Assembly (NCBI GenBank): GCA_016710075.1
Contig: JADJLO010000043.1
Location: 219,239 to 283,238, forward strand
Reading direction: 5' to 3'
DNA from: Acidobacteriota bacterium
GTDB lineage: Bacteria; Acidobacteriota; Blastocatellia; RBC074
Length of the DNA: 64,000 bases
Positions 10,743-18,702 of this stretch are shown piece by piece; positions within the stretch are counted from its first letter, which is position 1; each line of letters opens with the position of its first letter. Under the pieces are notes generated by a model, which was not told the DNA's origin, searched no databases, and was given only the letters and a program-made list of their open reading frames with translations. A program made the position numbers and the translations under genes.

Positions 10743-11419
10743 ACCGTGCTCTGAATATCTTCTTCCGGAACGATGATGTAGCTGATAATGATCCCGGTTT
10801 GCGCAGGCTGATGGACATCTTCACGGAAGCCGGCGTCCCCTTGAATTTGCAGATCATCCCCGGACTGCTTACGGAAAATTGCTCTTCGTTTCTCTTGGAA
10901 CTAAAGACAGCCGGCCCTGGCCTGATCGAATTGAACCAGCATGGCCGGCTTCATAAAAACCATGAGCTTTCAGGCAGGAAATGCGAGTTCGGGCCTTCGC
11001 GAAACTTCGAGCAGCAGCTCGCTGATATACGGGCGGGAAAAGAAAGGCTCGAAGAGATGTTAGGTGACGCATTCAGTCCCGTCTTCACCCCGCCCTGGAA
11101 CCGGTATACAGACGACACGGCCAGAGCGCTGGAAGCCCTCGAATTCAAAGCCTTGTCCGCATTGCAACGCAATGGCCAAATAAATAGTGGCACGCTCAGG
11201 GAAATTTCCGTAACACTTGATATTATCGACTGGAAGAACGGCGCGGTTCTCAAGCCGATGGATCATCTGATGAACGATATGGCCCGGCAGATCGCCGTCG
11301 GTGATACCATTGGAATACTTATCCATCATCAGGTCATGGGTGACGAAGCGTTCGGATTTGTTTCAGACCTGCTCAAGGGGGCTGAGGCAATTCGAGAATT
11401 TAAGATTTCATACTTTTGA
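10640..11419 (+). CDS. Polysaccharide-deacetylase-like protein (NodB superfamily), N-terminus encoded by a repeat
   Basis: A 259-aa protein whose conserved part starts near residue 38 with IFFRNDDV (the first metal-binding Asp of NodB-type deacetylases), then ELNQHGRLHKNH (a H-x3-H-type ligand block) and FTPPWNRY. These are the usual motifs of polysaccharide-deacetylase-family proteins. The first ~34 residues come from an inverted-repeat element and have no family resemblance, so the true start is uncertain. It lies between a glycosyltransferase and the ABC exporter, so removal of acetyl groups from the nascent glycan is a reasonable guess. Confidence 0.65.
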   Translation: MERGGLTPPSIGIANSRLFTGSPEQKLRQAATLHNRALNIFFRNDDVADNDPGLRRLMDIFTEAGVPLNLQIIPGLLTENCSSFLLELKTAGPGLIELNQHGRLHKNHELSGRKCEFGPSRNFEQQLADIRAGKERLEEMLGDAFSPVFTPPWNRYTDDTARALEALEFKALSALQRNGQINSGTLREISVTLDIIDWKNGAVLKPMDHLMNDMARQIAVGDTIGILIHHQVMGDEAFGFVSDLLKGAEAIREFKISYF

Positions 11420-11439
11420 AAGTATATTGAGCATTGAGA

Positions 11440-13260
11440 ATGGCTGATACAAAGACCCGTACACTTGCGGCGATAGTTCGTGAGCACCTCTCCGAGGTCA
11501 GAGGCAGCCTCATTCTTTCGGCATTTTGTATGGCCGGTTTTACGCTGACTGAGTTGATTGCACCCTGGCCCTTGAAAATCATCTTCGATCACATACTACT
11601 CGATAAGAGATTGCCGGGTTCGCTCATCTGGCTTTCCCCGGTGATTTCTTTCGGCAAACCTGCGGCTGTGATTGTCATATCCCTTTCGATACTCCTGATC
11701 GCTCTCTTCAGGGGAGTCTTCGCATATTTTCAGTCCTTCATTACTTCACGGATCGGATATGAGCTGGTTTACAGGTTGAGAAGCGAGTTGTTTGGGCATT
11801 TGCAGCAGCTCTCGCTTTCGTTTCATGCGCGGGTGCGCACCGGAGAGTTGCTCACCAAAGTCGTCAGCGATACCTCGGCGCTCAAGGATGTTTTTGCTGA
11901 ATCGGCATTGACCTTCACTTCGCATCTGCTGACTGTGGTTGGGATGTTCATCATCATGTTCACGCTCAACTGGCGGATGGGGTTGATCGTCCTTGCCACC
12001 TTTCCTTTTCTGAGCTACGCCCTCTTTGGAGTGTATCGCCGGATCAAGGCATCAGCCAGAATGCAGCGCGAGCGCGAAGGCGCAGTCGCATCGCGAATCC
12101 ATGAGGTCTTGTCATCGCTTCAGATCGTCAGAGCCTTTGCTCGCGAAAAACTCGAGCAGGAGCGTTTCGATCGCGACAGCACATACACCCTCGAAGAGGG
12201 AATCAGAACCGCCAGAATGGAAGCCGCGGCAACTCGCTCCGTCGAGATTATCAGCGCGGCCGGCCTTTGCGCCGTGGTCCTGTTCGGAGCGCTCCAGGTC
12301 ATCGGGGGGCGCATGCTCCCGGGGGAAGTGCTGATCTTCACTGCCTACCTGACGAGCATGTACAAACCGCTTCGCACCCTTGCGCGAATATCCAGCCAGT
12401 ACTCAAAGGCCATGGCCAGCGCTGAGCGGATCGCTGAAATCCTGCGAATAGAGCCTGAACTGGTCGACGATAAACAGGGTGTCAAGGTCTCCAGTCTCAA
12501 GGGCGAGATCGCTTTTCGAGATGTCTCTTTCGACTATGGCGACGGCATCGATGTTTTGAATAACGTTTCTTTTACGATCTCGCCAGGGGAACGGGTCGCA
12601 CTGGTCGGAGCATCTGGAGCAGGGAAGTCCACAATTGCCAATCTGCTGCTCAGATTTTATCAGCCTCAGTCCGGGAAGATTCTGATTGACGGGCTCGAAA
12701 TTGAAAAATATCAGCGTCAGTCATTGCGCCGCCGGATTGGCGTGGTCATGCAGGAATCGATTCTCATCGGCGCATCGATTCGTGAGAATATCGCTTATGG
12801 AAAAACAGACGCGACCGATGAGGAAATCGAAGAAGCCGCGATTGAAGCTTCCGCACACGAATTCATCTCAAAGCTTCCGGAAGGCTACGAAACAATCATC
12901 GGCGAGCGAGGCAGCACTTTGTCCGGCGGACAGCGCCAGAGAATCTGTCTGGCAAGAGCCATCATCAAACAACCATCACTCCTCATCCTCGATGAGCCCA
13001 CCTCGGCAATCGACGCCGAATCCACAATGCTTATTCAAAATGCCCTCAACAAACTCCAGCAGGGAAAAACCATGATCGTCATCTCACACCAGTTTGCAGG
13101 CATTGAAGAATTCGACCAGATTCTGGTGCTCAAGAATGGCCGGATAATCGAGCAGGGAACGCACACTCAATTGATCGCCCTCAAGGGGTATTATCACGAT
13201 CTGTTTTATCTGCAGCACCCGCATACAGGCAATGAGCCGTTTCTTCACGGGCCGTCCTGA
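11440..13260 (+). CDS. ABC exporter, fused transmembrane and ATPase domains (MsbA-like)
   Basis: A 606-aa half-transporter. The N-terminal ~320 residues form a six-helix ABC_membrane domain; the C-terminal domain shows Walker A GASGAGKST, signature LSGGQRQR, Walker B LLILDEP and the switch His in VISHQF. It would work as a homodimer in the inner membrane, flipping a lipid-linked substrate. The ATG at 11,440 is preferred over an in-frame TTG two codons earlier. It ends the glycan operon, so it probably exports the glycolipid or oligosaccharide made by the upstream enzymes. Its stop is 1 nt from the stop of the convergent acyl-CoA synthetase, with no room for a terminator. Confidence 0.9.
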   Translation: MADTKTRTLAAIVREHLSEVRGSLILSAFCMAGFTLTELIAPWPLKIIFDHILLDKRLPGSLIWLSPVISFGKPAAVIVISLSILLIALFRGVFAYFQSFITSRIGYELVYRLRSELFGHLQQLSLSFHARVRTGELLTKVVSDTSALKDVFAESALTFTSHLLTVVGMFIIMFTLNWRMGLIVLATFPFLSYALFGVYRRIKASARMQREREGAVASRIHEVLSSLQIVRAFAREKLEQERFDRDSTYTLEEGIRTARMEAAATRSVEIISAAGLCAVVLFGALQVIGGRMLPGEVLIFTAYLTSMYKPLRTLARISSQYSKAMASAERIAEILRIEPELVDDKQGVKVSSLKGEIAFRDVSFDYGDGIDVLNNVSFTISPGERVALVGASGAGKSTIANLLLRFYQPQSGKILIDGLEIEKYQRQSLRRRIGVVMQESILIGASIRENIAYGKTDATDEEIEEAAIEASAHEFISKLPEGYETIIGERGSTLSGGQRQRICLARAIIKQPSLLILDEPTSAIDAESTMLIQNALNKLQQGKTMIVISHQFAGIEEFDQILVLKNGRIIEQGTHTQLIALKGYYHDLFYLQHPHTGNEPFLHGPS

Positions 13261-13261
13261 T

Positions 13262-14773
13262 TCAGACCGAGTATTGTTCTTTCAGCGTCCGCTTGAGGAT
13301 CTTTCCGGAAGGGTTCTTGGGAAGGGAATCGAGAAAAACGATCCTGTCGGGCACTTTGAATTTAGTCACATATCCGCTGATGTGTTTCCTGATCTCTTCT
13401 TCGGTCAGCGACTGGCCGGGTTTGAGAACGATTGTCGCCATCAACGCTTCACCATACACAGCATCGGGAATGCCGAAGACGGCCGCTTCGGCAACCGCCG
13501 GATGCAAATATATTCCTTCTTCGATCTCACGAGGAGAGATATTCTCGCCTCCCTTGATGACAAGATCTTTCCTGCGATCGGTGATGTAGACAAACCCGTC
13601 TTCGTCAAGATAGCCAACATCTCCTGTATGCAGCCAGCCGTCGATGATTGCGGATTTGGTGGCCTCAAGATTGTTGTAGTATCCCTGCATGATATGAGGT
13701 CCGCGGGAACATATCTCGCCTGTCGCGCGCGGAGGGAGAATCTTGTTCTCAAAATCCATGACGCAGATCTCAACCCCCGGCAGTGCCGGGCCAACAGATC
13801 CCAGCCTGTACTCTCCATCCGGGTGGTAACCCGTCAGTGCCCCCGATGTCTCTGAAAGCCCGTAACCCTGAACCACACGGCAATTGAAGAGCTTCGAAAA
13901 TTCCAGCCTCGTGGCTTCCTGCAGCGGGGCTCCACCCGAGCTGACCTGAACCAGAGAAGAAGTGTCGAAATTCTCCCGCTCAGGGTGGTTGATCATCAAC
14001 GTCAACATCGTCGGAACCACGGATAACCTCTCGACTTTCAGTTCCTCGATGGTCTTGAGGACCTCCCTCGCATCGAAGTGCTTCAAGATACGCCCGCAGG
14101 ATCCCATCATTGCGCCCAGGTTCATGATCAGAATTCCATAAACATGGCTCAGCGGCAGTACCTGCATTCCACGAACCTGCGGCAGATGCTCGTTGAGTTG
14201 ATACACGCTGTCCGTGATGAAAAGCAGATTTTCATGAGAGAGCATCACACCTTTTGGATTGCCCGTTGTCCCCGAGGTGTAGAGCAGCAGCGCAAGATCA
14301 TCCGGCTCCTGATCCATCACCCGTTCGTAAGGCTCGACCTGCTCAATTTCATTCTGAATATTCACCGTACCCGGTTCACCTGTCTCGCCGATGACCAGTA
14401 CTTCCCTGAATCCGGCTATGCCGTGTGAGGCCTCTTTCAACCTCGAAGCAAGCTCCGGGGAAGTGATCACCAGTTTTGCCCCGGAATCTTCAATTACGTA
14501 ATGAACTTCACGGGCATTCCACATCGGAGTGATCGGGATAATTATCGCCCCAATCTTCCAGATCGCCGTGAAAGCGGCAGTCACATCCGGACTGTTGAGC
14601 ATCATCACCACGATGCGATCGCCAGGCTTTACTCCATGCTCGATCAGCACCGCTGACAGACGACACGCGTGTCGATACCTGTCCACGTTCGTAAAACTGT
14701 CGCCTTCAAAGTATGTCGAGACGTATTCCCCGTATTTGTCTATGTTGTCGAGTGCGAGTCCGGCTACATTCAT
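13262..14773 (-). CDS. AMP-dependent acyl-CoA synthetase / ligase
   Basis: ANL-superfamily adenylate-forming enzyme of 503 aa that activates a carboxylic acid to its CoA thioester. Visible motifs: P-loop YTSGTTGNPKGVM, GYGLSETSG, GWLHTGDVGYLDEDG and DRRKDLVIKGGENISP, and the catalytic Lys in PKNPSGKILKR. The ATG at 14,773 is preferred over a TTG five codons upstream. Its acid substrate is unknown, but the surrounding SDR, enoyl-CoA hydratase and acyl-CoA dehydrogenase genes suggest entry of a fatty or side-chain acid into beta-oxidation. Confidence 0.9.
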   Translation of the reverse strand: MNVAGLALDNIDKYGEYVSTYFEGDSFTNVDRYRHACRLSAVLIEHGVKPGDRIVVMMLNSPDVTAAFTAIWKIGAIIIPITPMWNAREVHYVIEDSGAKLVITSPELASRLKEASHGIAGFREVLVIGETGEPGTVNIQNEIEQVEPYERVMDQEPDDLALLLYTSGTTGNPKGVMLSHENLLFITDSVYQLNEHLPQVRGMQVLPLSHVYGILIMNLGAMMGSCGRILKHFDAREVLKTIEELKVERLSVVPTMLTLMINHPERENFDTSSLVQVSSGGAPLQEATRLEFSKLFNCRVVQGYGLSETSGALTGYHPDGEYRLGSVGPALPGVEICVMDFENKILPPRATGEICSRGPHIMQGYYNNLEATKSAIIDGWLHTGDVGYLDEDGFVYITDRRKDLVIKGGENISPREIEEGIYLHPAVAEAAVFGIPDAVYGEALMATIVLKPGQSLTEEEIRKHISGYVTKFKVPDRIVFLDSLPKNPSGKILKRTLKEQYSV

Positions 14774-15219
14774 AGAGTTATCAATCAAGAAAAATTATTA
14801 GTTACTGATACTGTTGGCGAATTCATCCTTTGGTAGATTGTCAGAAATTACAGAATCAAAATACGAGCGGGAGCGCAGGCGTCTCGCCTGCGTCAATTCG
14901 ATTAACGCAAATCTGATATGAATGTGGAGATATTTCAACACACGCAGGCGAGACGCCTGCGCTCCCGCTCGTATTTCGACCATTCCAAAATATCAATGAA
15001 ACAGGGGAAACAAGCTATAAATTCAATTCGCCAACAGTATCAGCTAGTTACTGACTTTTCTACCGGGCAGTCAATATTCTTCGTTGCGGAAAGTTTAAAG
15101 CATGAACCGATGATACGTGGATCATTGAAACAGGCGCACCATGGAGGTCGCAAATTTGATGCGATTTGGGAAAAGCGCTGCTACAAACTTTTAACTAACA
15201 GGGCCTTTCCGCAACGGAG
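14774..15219. other. Intergenic region packed with mobile repeat elements
   Basis: This 446-bp gap holds no convincing gene. It contains a nested inverted-repeat element (14,805-15,043) and, directly after it, a second MITE-like unit flanked by 10-bp direct repeats (15,069-15,227). The short gaps between them show no motif. Confidence 0.7.
14805..15043. repeat. Nested inverted-repeat (MITE-like) element
   Basis: Outer inverted arms of 19 bp (14,805-14,823 and 15,025-15,043; CTGATACTGTTGGCGAATT) enclose perfect inner arms of 35 bp (14,859-14,893 and 14,942-14,976). Each inner arm itself holds the small palindrome GCAGGCGTCTCGCCTGC. No open reading frame is credible inside. A 16-nt copy of the outer arm occurs at 33,429-33,444. 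Confidence 0.85.
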
Positions 15220-15227
15220 TCAATATT
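15069..15227. mobile_element. Putative MITE with 10-bp direct repeats
   Basis: AGTCAATATT occurs at 15,069-15,078 and again at 15,218-15,227 as a direct repeat, flanking a 139-bp segment. Just inside are the perfect 12-bp inverted repeats CGTTGCGGAAAG (15,082-15,093) and CTTTCCGCAACG (15,205-15,216). This layout is what a small non-autonomous insertion with target-site duplication would leave. The right direct repeat contains the stop codon of the DUF1254-type gene. Confidence 0.6.
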
Positions 15228-15780
15228 GAACATTGTCAATCAACTGGATGGTTGTCTTTTTTTGGACTTCGGCCAGCCTGGCAATTTCATCCTTGTCGTC
15301 CCGGTTTGTGACGATCATCCTGATCAGGAAGATTCCTTTTTCGCTTGGAGAGACGACAATCTCCTCCTGACCCTGTTTCTGATATTTGCTGCCCGACTTG
15401 ACTATTACCAGCTCAAAGTCCTTCGACTTTGCCGTGCGATCATTGACCACAAAGTAATTGTCGGTGTTCCAGGCAAACAGTGAGAGCGACCAGTAATTGT
15501 CTCTATCCGGAATGACGCATCTCACCCTCATGGGTTTTTCCGAAACGTCGTAGACTGCAAACGATGTCACGGTATCGGGGTTGTCCCTGACTACAGTGTC
15601 GGTCCCGGCAAATCGTAGACCGCCGTAGCCTATCTGGTTGACCAGCCAGCTCCCGCGGCGTTTGTAGATGCCATCGACAGTCTTCTTTGTCAGATAATTC
15701 GGCAGGTACCACATCCCGAACAGATGCAGCGCCGCAGCCAGTATAATTGTAAAGAGTAACCACGGTATCAGTTTCTTCAT
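15220..15780 (-). CDS. DUF1254-like membrane-anchored protein
   Basis: A 186-aa protein with one N-terminal membrane segment (LIPWLLFTIILAAALHLFG), followed by a domain with GGLRFAGTDTVVRDNPDT and a VYDVSEKPMRVRCVIPD strand. This resembles the DUF1254 part of DUF1254/DUF1214 proteins. The ATG at 15,780 overlaps the upstream stop as ATGA, which decides it over a GTG two codons earlier. The pair is predicted to be co-translated and to act as one periplasmic-facing unit. The molecular function is unknown. Confidence 0.65.
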   Translation of the reverse strand: MKKLIPWLLFTIILAAALHLFGMWYLPNYLTKKTVDGIYKRRGSWLVNQIGYGGLRFAGTDTVVRDNPDTVTSFAVYDVSEKPMRVRCVIPDRDNYWSLSLFAWNTDNYFVVNDRTAKSKDFELVIVKSGSKYQKQGQEEIVVSPSEKGIFLIRMIVTNRDDKDEIARLAEVQKKTTIQLIDNVQY

Positions 15781-16346
15781 TTGCACCCCTCCCTGATCAG
15801 CTTGGGCAATTCGACACTGGCCGGAGAATCGATCAGCGCCCGGCTCGGATTGTAGTTGCGCAGCGAAACAATCAAAGCCCCTTCCTTGTCGCCGCTCGGA
15901 AGCCAGTTCTTTTCCTGTTTCTGCGGAGAAAGCAGGATCACCCAGCTGCCGTCCGGCTCACGCTCGACTGTGGTTTTTGAGTAGGAATATCTGTTCAATG
16001 GATTTGGAATGAAATGGTCGTTGTTGTACGCCGTAACGCTCCACCATCTGGTGTCGGGATCCTTACCGATGATCTTGTATGTGCAATCGTGCCTTAACGG
16101 GTTGCCATCAGAATCCTTTTCCGCGGAGAAATAGACGACCTCGGAAGAGTCGAGCGCCCAGATCCCGAATGATGCCACCCTGGCTCGATGATAAATCCCG
16201 GCTCTCGAACTGCCCGTTGTCGGATCGGTCCTCCAGGGGCCATTGGCTACGCCTCCCGACGGCTTTTTCAACATCACCCATCCAGAGACTACTGCCAGCA
16301 ATGCCGCAAGGATGACGCAGAATATAATCTTTAAAATTATTTTCAT
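15777..16346 (-). CDS. DUF1214-like membrane-anchored protein
   Basis: A 189-aa protein with an N-terminal membrane segment and a domain carrying GPWRTDPTTGS, RWWSVTAYN and NPLNRYSYSKTTV, as seen in DUF1214 proteins. In many genomes DUF1254 and DUF1214 are fused; here they are separate, overlapping genes. It is divergently transcribed from the SDR at 16,512, and the TetR-style operator at 16,439 lies between them, so both directions may share control. Confidence 0.65.
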   Translation of the reverse strand: MKIILKIIFCVILAALLAVVSGWVMLKKPSGGVANGPWRTDPTTGSSRAGIYHRARVASFGIWALDSSEVVYFSAEKDSDGNPLRHDCTYKIIGKDPDTRWWSVTAYNNDHFIPNPLNRYSYSKTTVEREPDGSWVILLSPQKQEKNWLPSGDKEGALIVSLRNYNPSRALIDSPASVELPKLIREGCK

Positions 16347-16424
16347 TCAAAAATCCCTTTCAGTGGCTCGTGCAAATAAGATATCTTCTACCGAATTGTT
16401 CATCAGAATGAATTCTGAGTCGTG

Positions 16425-16430
16425 TATAAT
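16425..16430 (+). promoter_or_regulatory. Putative -10 box (TATAAT) upstream of the SDR
   Basis: A perfect TATAAT lies 82 nt before the SDR start. No good -35 hexamer is seen at 16-18 bp. The operator-like palindrome at 16,439-16,458 would overlap the transcription start, fitting repression. Confidence 0.5.
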
Positions 16431-16438
16431 GATTTCAC

Positions 16439-16458
16439 GACTGACCGGTTGGTAAGTC
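16439..16458. promoter_or_regulatory. TetR-style operator palindrome, site 1
   Basis: GACTGACCGGTTGGTAAGTC is a 20-nt palindrome of the form GACTnACCnn/nnGGTnAGTC. A related site sits at 18,571-18,590 (15 of 20 positions equal) in the promoter of the TonB receptor. A TetR-family gene lies at 26,911; the link is inference. Confidence 0.55.
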
Positions 16459-16511
16459 TAGGCAAGGACAGGCGCACTGTCAATTATCAATAAACAAAAT
16501 GGGAGATAAAG

Positions 16512-17303
16512 ATGAATCCGGAAGATCCGATCAATGTTGAGAGTCTGTTTTCGATTAAAGGCAAAGTCGCACTGGTGACCGGCGGGTCACGAGGCATCGG
16601 TCTGATGATAGCTCGCGGGTATCTGGAAGCGGGAGCGAAGGTTTACATCTCCTCTCGCAAGAAGGATGTCTGCGACGCTGTCGCTAAGAAGCTGTCCGAG
16701 ATCGGAGAATGCATCTCGGTACCGGGAGACCTCTCAACCGTTGAAGGCTGCAAATCAGTCGCCGATCAGTTGAAGGCGCGCGAAGAGGCGCTGCATATTC
16801 TCGTCAACAACGCCGGCGCCGCCTGGGGAGCCCCGCTTGAAGCATATCCGGAAGCCGGATGGGACAAGGTCATGGATACCAACGTCAAAGGCGTCTTCTA
16901 CCTGACTCAGGCTCTGCTGCCATTGCTTGAGAAAGCCGCCACTCCAGCAGATCCGGCGCGGGTCATCAACATCGGTTCGATCGATGGAATCAAGGTTCCG
17001 AGTATCGAAAATTATGCTTACTCACCAAGCAAAGCCGCCGTACACCACATGACTCATGTCCTGGCCGCCAAACTGGGGAAACGTTTTATCACTGTCAACG
17101 CCGTCGCTCCCGGCCCTTTCGAAAGCAAGATGACCGAATGGATGCTCGATAATTTCAAGGATCATATTGTCGAGCAATGCCCATTGAATCGCATCGGAGC
17201 GCCATCGGATATGGCCGGCGTCGCGATCTATCTCGCTTCACGAGCCGGCGCTTATATCAACGGCGTAGTTATTCCGGTCGATGGCGGTATCTGTGTCGCC
17301 TAG
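16512..17303 (+). CDS. SDR-family NAD(P)-dependent oxidoreductase
   Basis: Classical short-chain dehydrogenase of 263 aa. It has the cofactor motif VTGGSRGIG, NNAG, catalytic Ser in NIGSIDG and YSPSK as the YxxxK catalytic pair, ending in VIPVDGG. The ATG at 16,512 follows GGGAGA by about 6 nt. Basic Arg/Lys residues after the second strand (ISSRKKD) favour NADP(H). The substrate is unknown; FabG-like or hydroxyacyl/steroid reductase roles fit the neighbourhood. Confidence 0.9.
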   Translation: MNPEDPINVESLFSIKGKVALVTGGSRGIGLMIARGYLEAGAKVYISSRKKDVCDAVAKKLSEIGECISVPGDLSTVEGCKSVADQLKAREEALHILVNNAGAAWGAPLEAYPEAGWDKVMDTNVKGVFYLTQALLPLLEKAATPADPARVINIGSIDGIKVPSIENYAYSPSKAAVHHMTHVLAAKLGKRFITVNAVAPGPFESKMTEWMLDNFKDHIVEQCPLNRIGAPSDMAGVAIYLASRAGAYINGVVIPVDGGICVA

Positions 17304-17506
17304 GTTCTGCTCTCCTGGAACCATTCGGCAATCCACCAGATATTCCCGACTGTCAACAAACCAAGGCAGATTCCGTGAATAAAGACGGTTACATTCAATA
17401 TTCCCAGGCAGGTCGGACCGATCAGTAAAATTATTGTCGGGAGTGTAAACAGCAGTAAACGCAGAATTAATTTATTGTTTTTAAGAGAAAGACAGGTGGA
17501 GCTCAA
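17300..17506 (-). CDS. Possible small two-helix membrane protein
   Basis: A 68-aa ORF with two hydrophobic stretches (LLLFTLPTIILLIG and HGICLGLLTVG) between the two SDR genes. It begins at a TTG just after an in-frame stop, with no clear ribosome-binding site, and its stop overlaps the SDR stop on the other strand (CTAG). The hydrophobic pattern is the only support. Confidence 0.3.
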   Translation of the reverse strand: MSSTCLSLKNNKLILRLLLFTLPTIILLIGPTCLGILNVTVFIHGICLGLLTVGNIWWIAEWFQESRT

Positions 17507-17569
17507 GGTGTTTAGCCGACCTGTAGTTTGATGATATTCATTTCATCTCACGACCGGTTACCGTGAAAA

Positions 17570-18367
17570 TTACAATTTGGACAACCCCACATTGGGATTG
17601 AAGTTTGAGATCAAATGTCCGCCTTCGATCGGGATTATCTGGCCGGTTATCAGATCGGGACCGGTGATAATGTTGAGGATGAGGGCGGCTACATCTTCGG
17701 CCGTGCAAACTTTGTGCAGAAGGACGTTGCTCTCGGCGCTCTGTTTTGCCATTTGATAGACGTCGTTTCCCAGCCCATTCTGAAGCCATCGAGTGGTGAT
17801 GAATCCCGGTGCCACCGCGTTGACGCGAACCGCCGGCGCGAAGACGCGGGCGAGTGTCACCGTCATGTTGTTCAGAGCAGCCTTTGACGCGCAATATGGT
17901 ATCGAACTGCCGATGCCTGCCACGCCTGCGACGCTGGAAACGTTGACTATTTCGCCGTTGCCCGAAGCAAGCAGCGCGGCTTTTGCCGCCCTGGCGCATT
18001 GAAACGGGCCGATCAGATTTACTGAAAAGATTTTGTCCCAATCCTCATCCATGACCCCATCCAGATCAGAGTGCGGGATAAACGAAGTTGTCCCGGCATT
18101 GTTGACCAGCACATCGAGACGGCCGAATTCGCGCACGGCAGTCTCGATCATCCTGCGACAGTCTTCGTCTTTGGAGACGTCGGCTTGTACGGCAATGCCA
18201 CGGACTCCAAGGGCCGTGACTTCGGCCGCCGTCTGTTCTGCATCGTCCTTTGACTTGCTGTAATTGATCAACACCGAACACCCCTGTCCGGCCAGATCCA
18301 ATGCCGTGGCTCGGCCCACACCAGTGCCCCCACCCGTAACCACTGCTGCTTTTCCTTCTATTTTCAT
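17570..18367 (-). CDS. SDR-family oxidoreductase
   Basis: Second classical SDR, 265 aa: VTGGGTGVGRA cofactor loop, NNAG, VSSVAG with the catalytic Ser, YCASK as YxxxK, and a C-terminal IIPIEGG. It is divergent from the TonB receptor. The dinucleotide preference is unclear (INYSKSK after beta-2 suggests NADP). It is not a recent duplicate of the SDR at 16,512, as sequence outside the motifs differs widely. Confidence 0.9.
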   Translation of the reverse strand: MKIEGKAAVVTGGGTGVGRATALDLAGQGCSVLINYSKSKDDAEQTAAEVTALGVRGIAVQADVSKDEDCRRMIETAVREFGRLDVLVNNAGTTSFIPHSDLDGVMDEDWDKIFSVNLIGPFQCARAAKAALLASGNGEIVNVSSVAGVAGIGSSIPYCASKAALNNMTVTLARVFAPAVRVNAVAPGFITTRWLQNGLGNDVYQMAKQSAESNVLLHKVCTAEDVAALILNIITGPDLITGQIIPIEGGHLISNFNPNVGLSKL

Positions 18368-18540
18368 TTAATTTCCCCAATAAATATTGAATAGCTGTTC
18401 GCTGCTGCCTGTATCGCCCGGCGACAAATCAGGGGCTCTGCCCTGACCCGGTTTGCGCCGCACGGGGAGTCTATTTCCCTGATGATTGAAAGTCAAAATG
18501 ACTGCCTGAGGATCGGAAAAAGGAATAAGCATTAACACGT

Positions 18541-18569
18541 TTGACATTCTTTCGTCATAGCTTTACGAT
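18541..18569 (+). promoter_or_regulatory. Sigma-70-type promoter for the TonB receptor
   Basis: A perfect -35 TTGACA (18,541-18,546), a 17-bp spacer and -10 TACGAT (18,564-18,569) precede the receptor by about 130 nt. Confidence 0.65.
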
Positions 18570-18570
18570 C

Positions 18571-18590
18571 TACCGGCCAGTTGGTAAGTA
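18571..18590. promoter_or_regulatory. TetR-style operator, site 2
   Basis: The site shares CC.GTTGGTAAGT and flanking bases with the palindrome at 16,439 (15 of 20 positions equal). It starts 2 nt after the -10 box, so a bound repressor would cover the transcription start. Confidence 0.5.
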
Positions 18591-18702
18591 CAGCTTCTCA
18601 ACTTTCAAAAAAGCTAAAAAAATAATTCTATTTGAACTCTGGGATGATCAATAGACAGATGGCCAGTGAGTAATACTCATCAAAAATAAAAGGAGTTCTT
18701 GA

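Larger units (their letters stand above)
18368..18702. other. Divergent intergenic region upstream of the TonB receptor
   Basis: This 335-bp region holds the promoter (18,541-18,569) and operator-like site (18,571-18,590) listed separately, plus a small CAGGGGCTCTGCCCTG hairpin near 18,431. No gene is seen. Confidence 0.6.
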
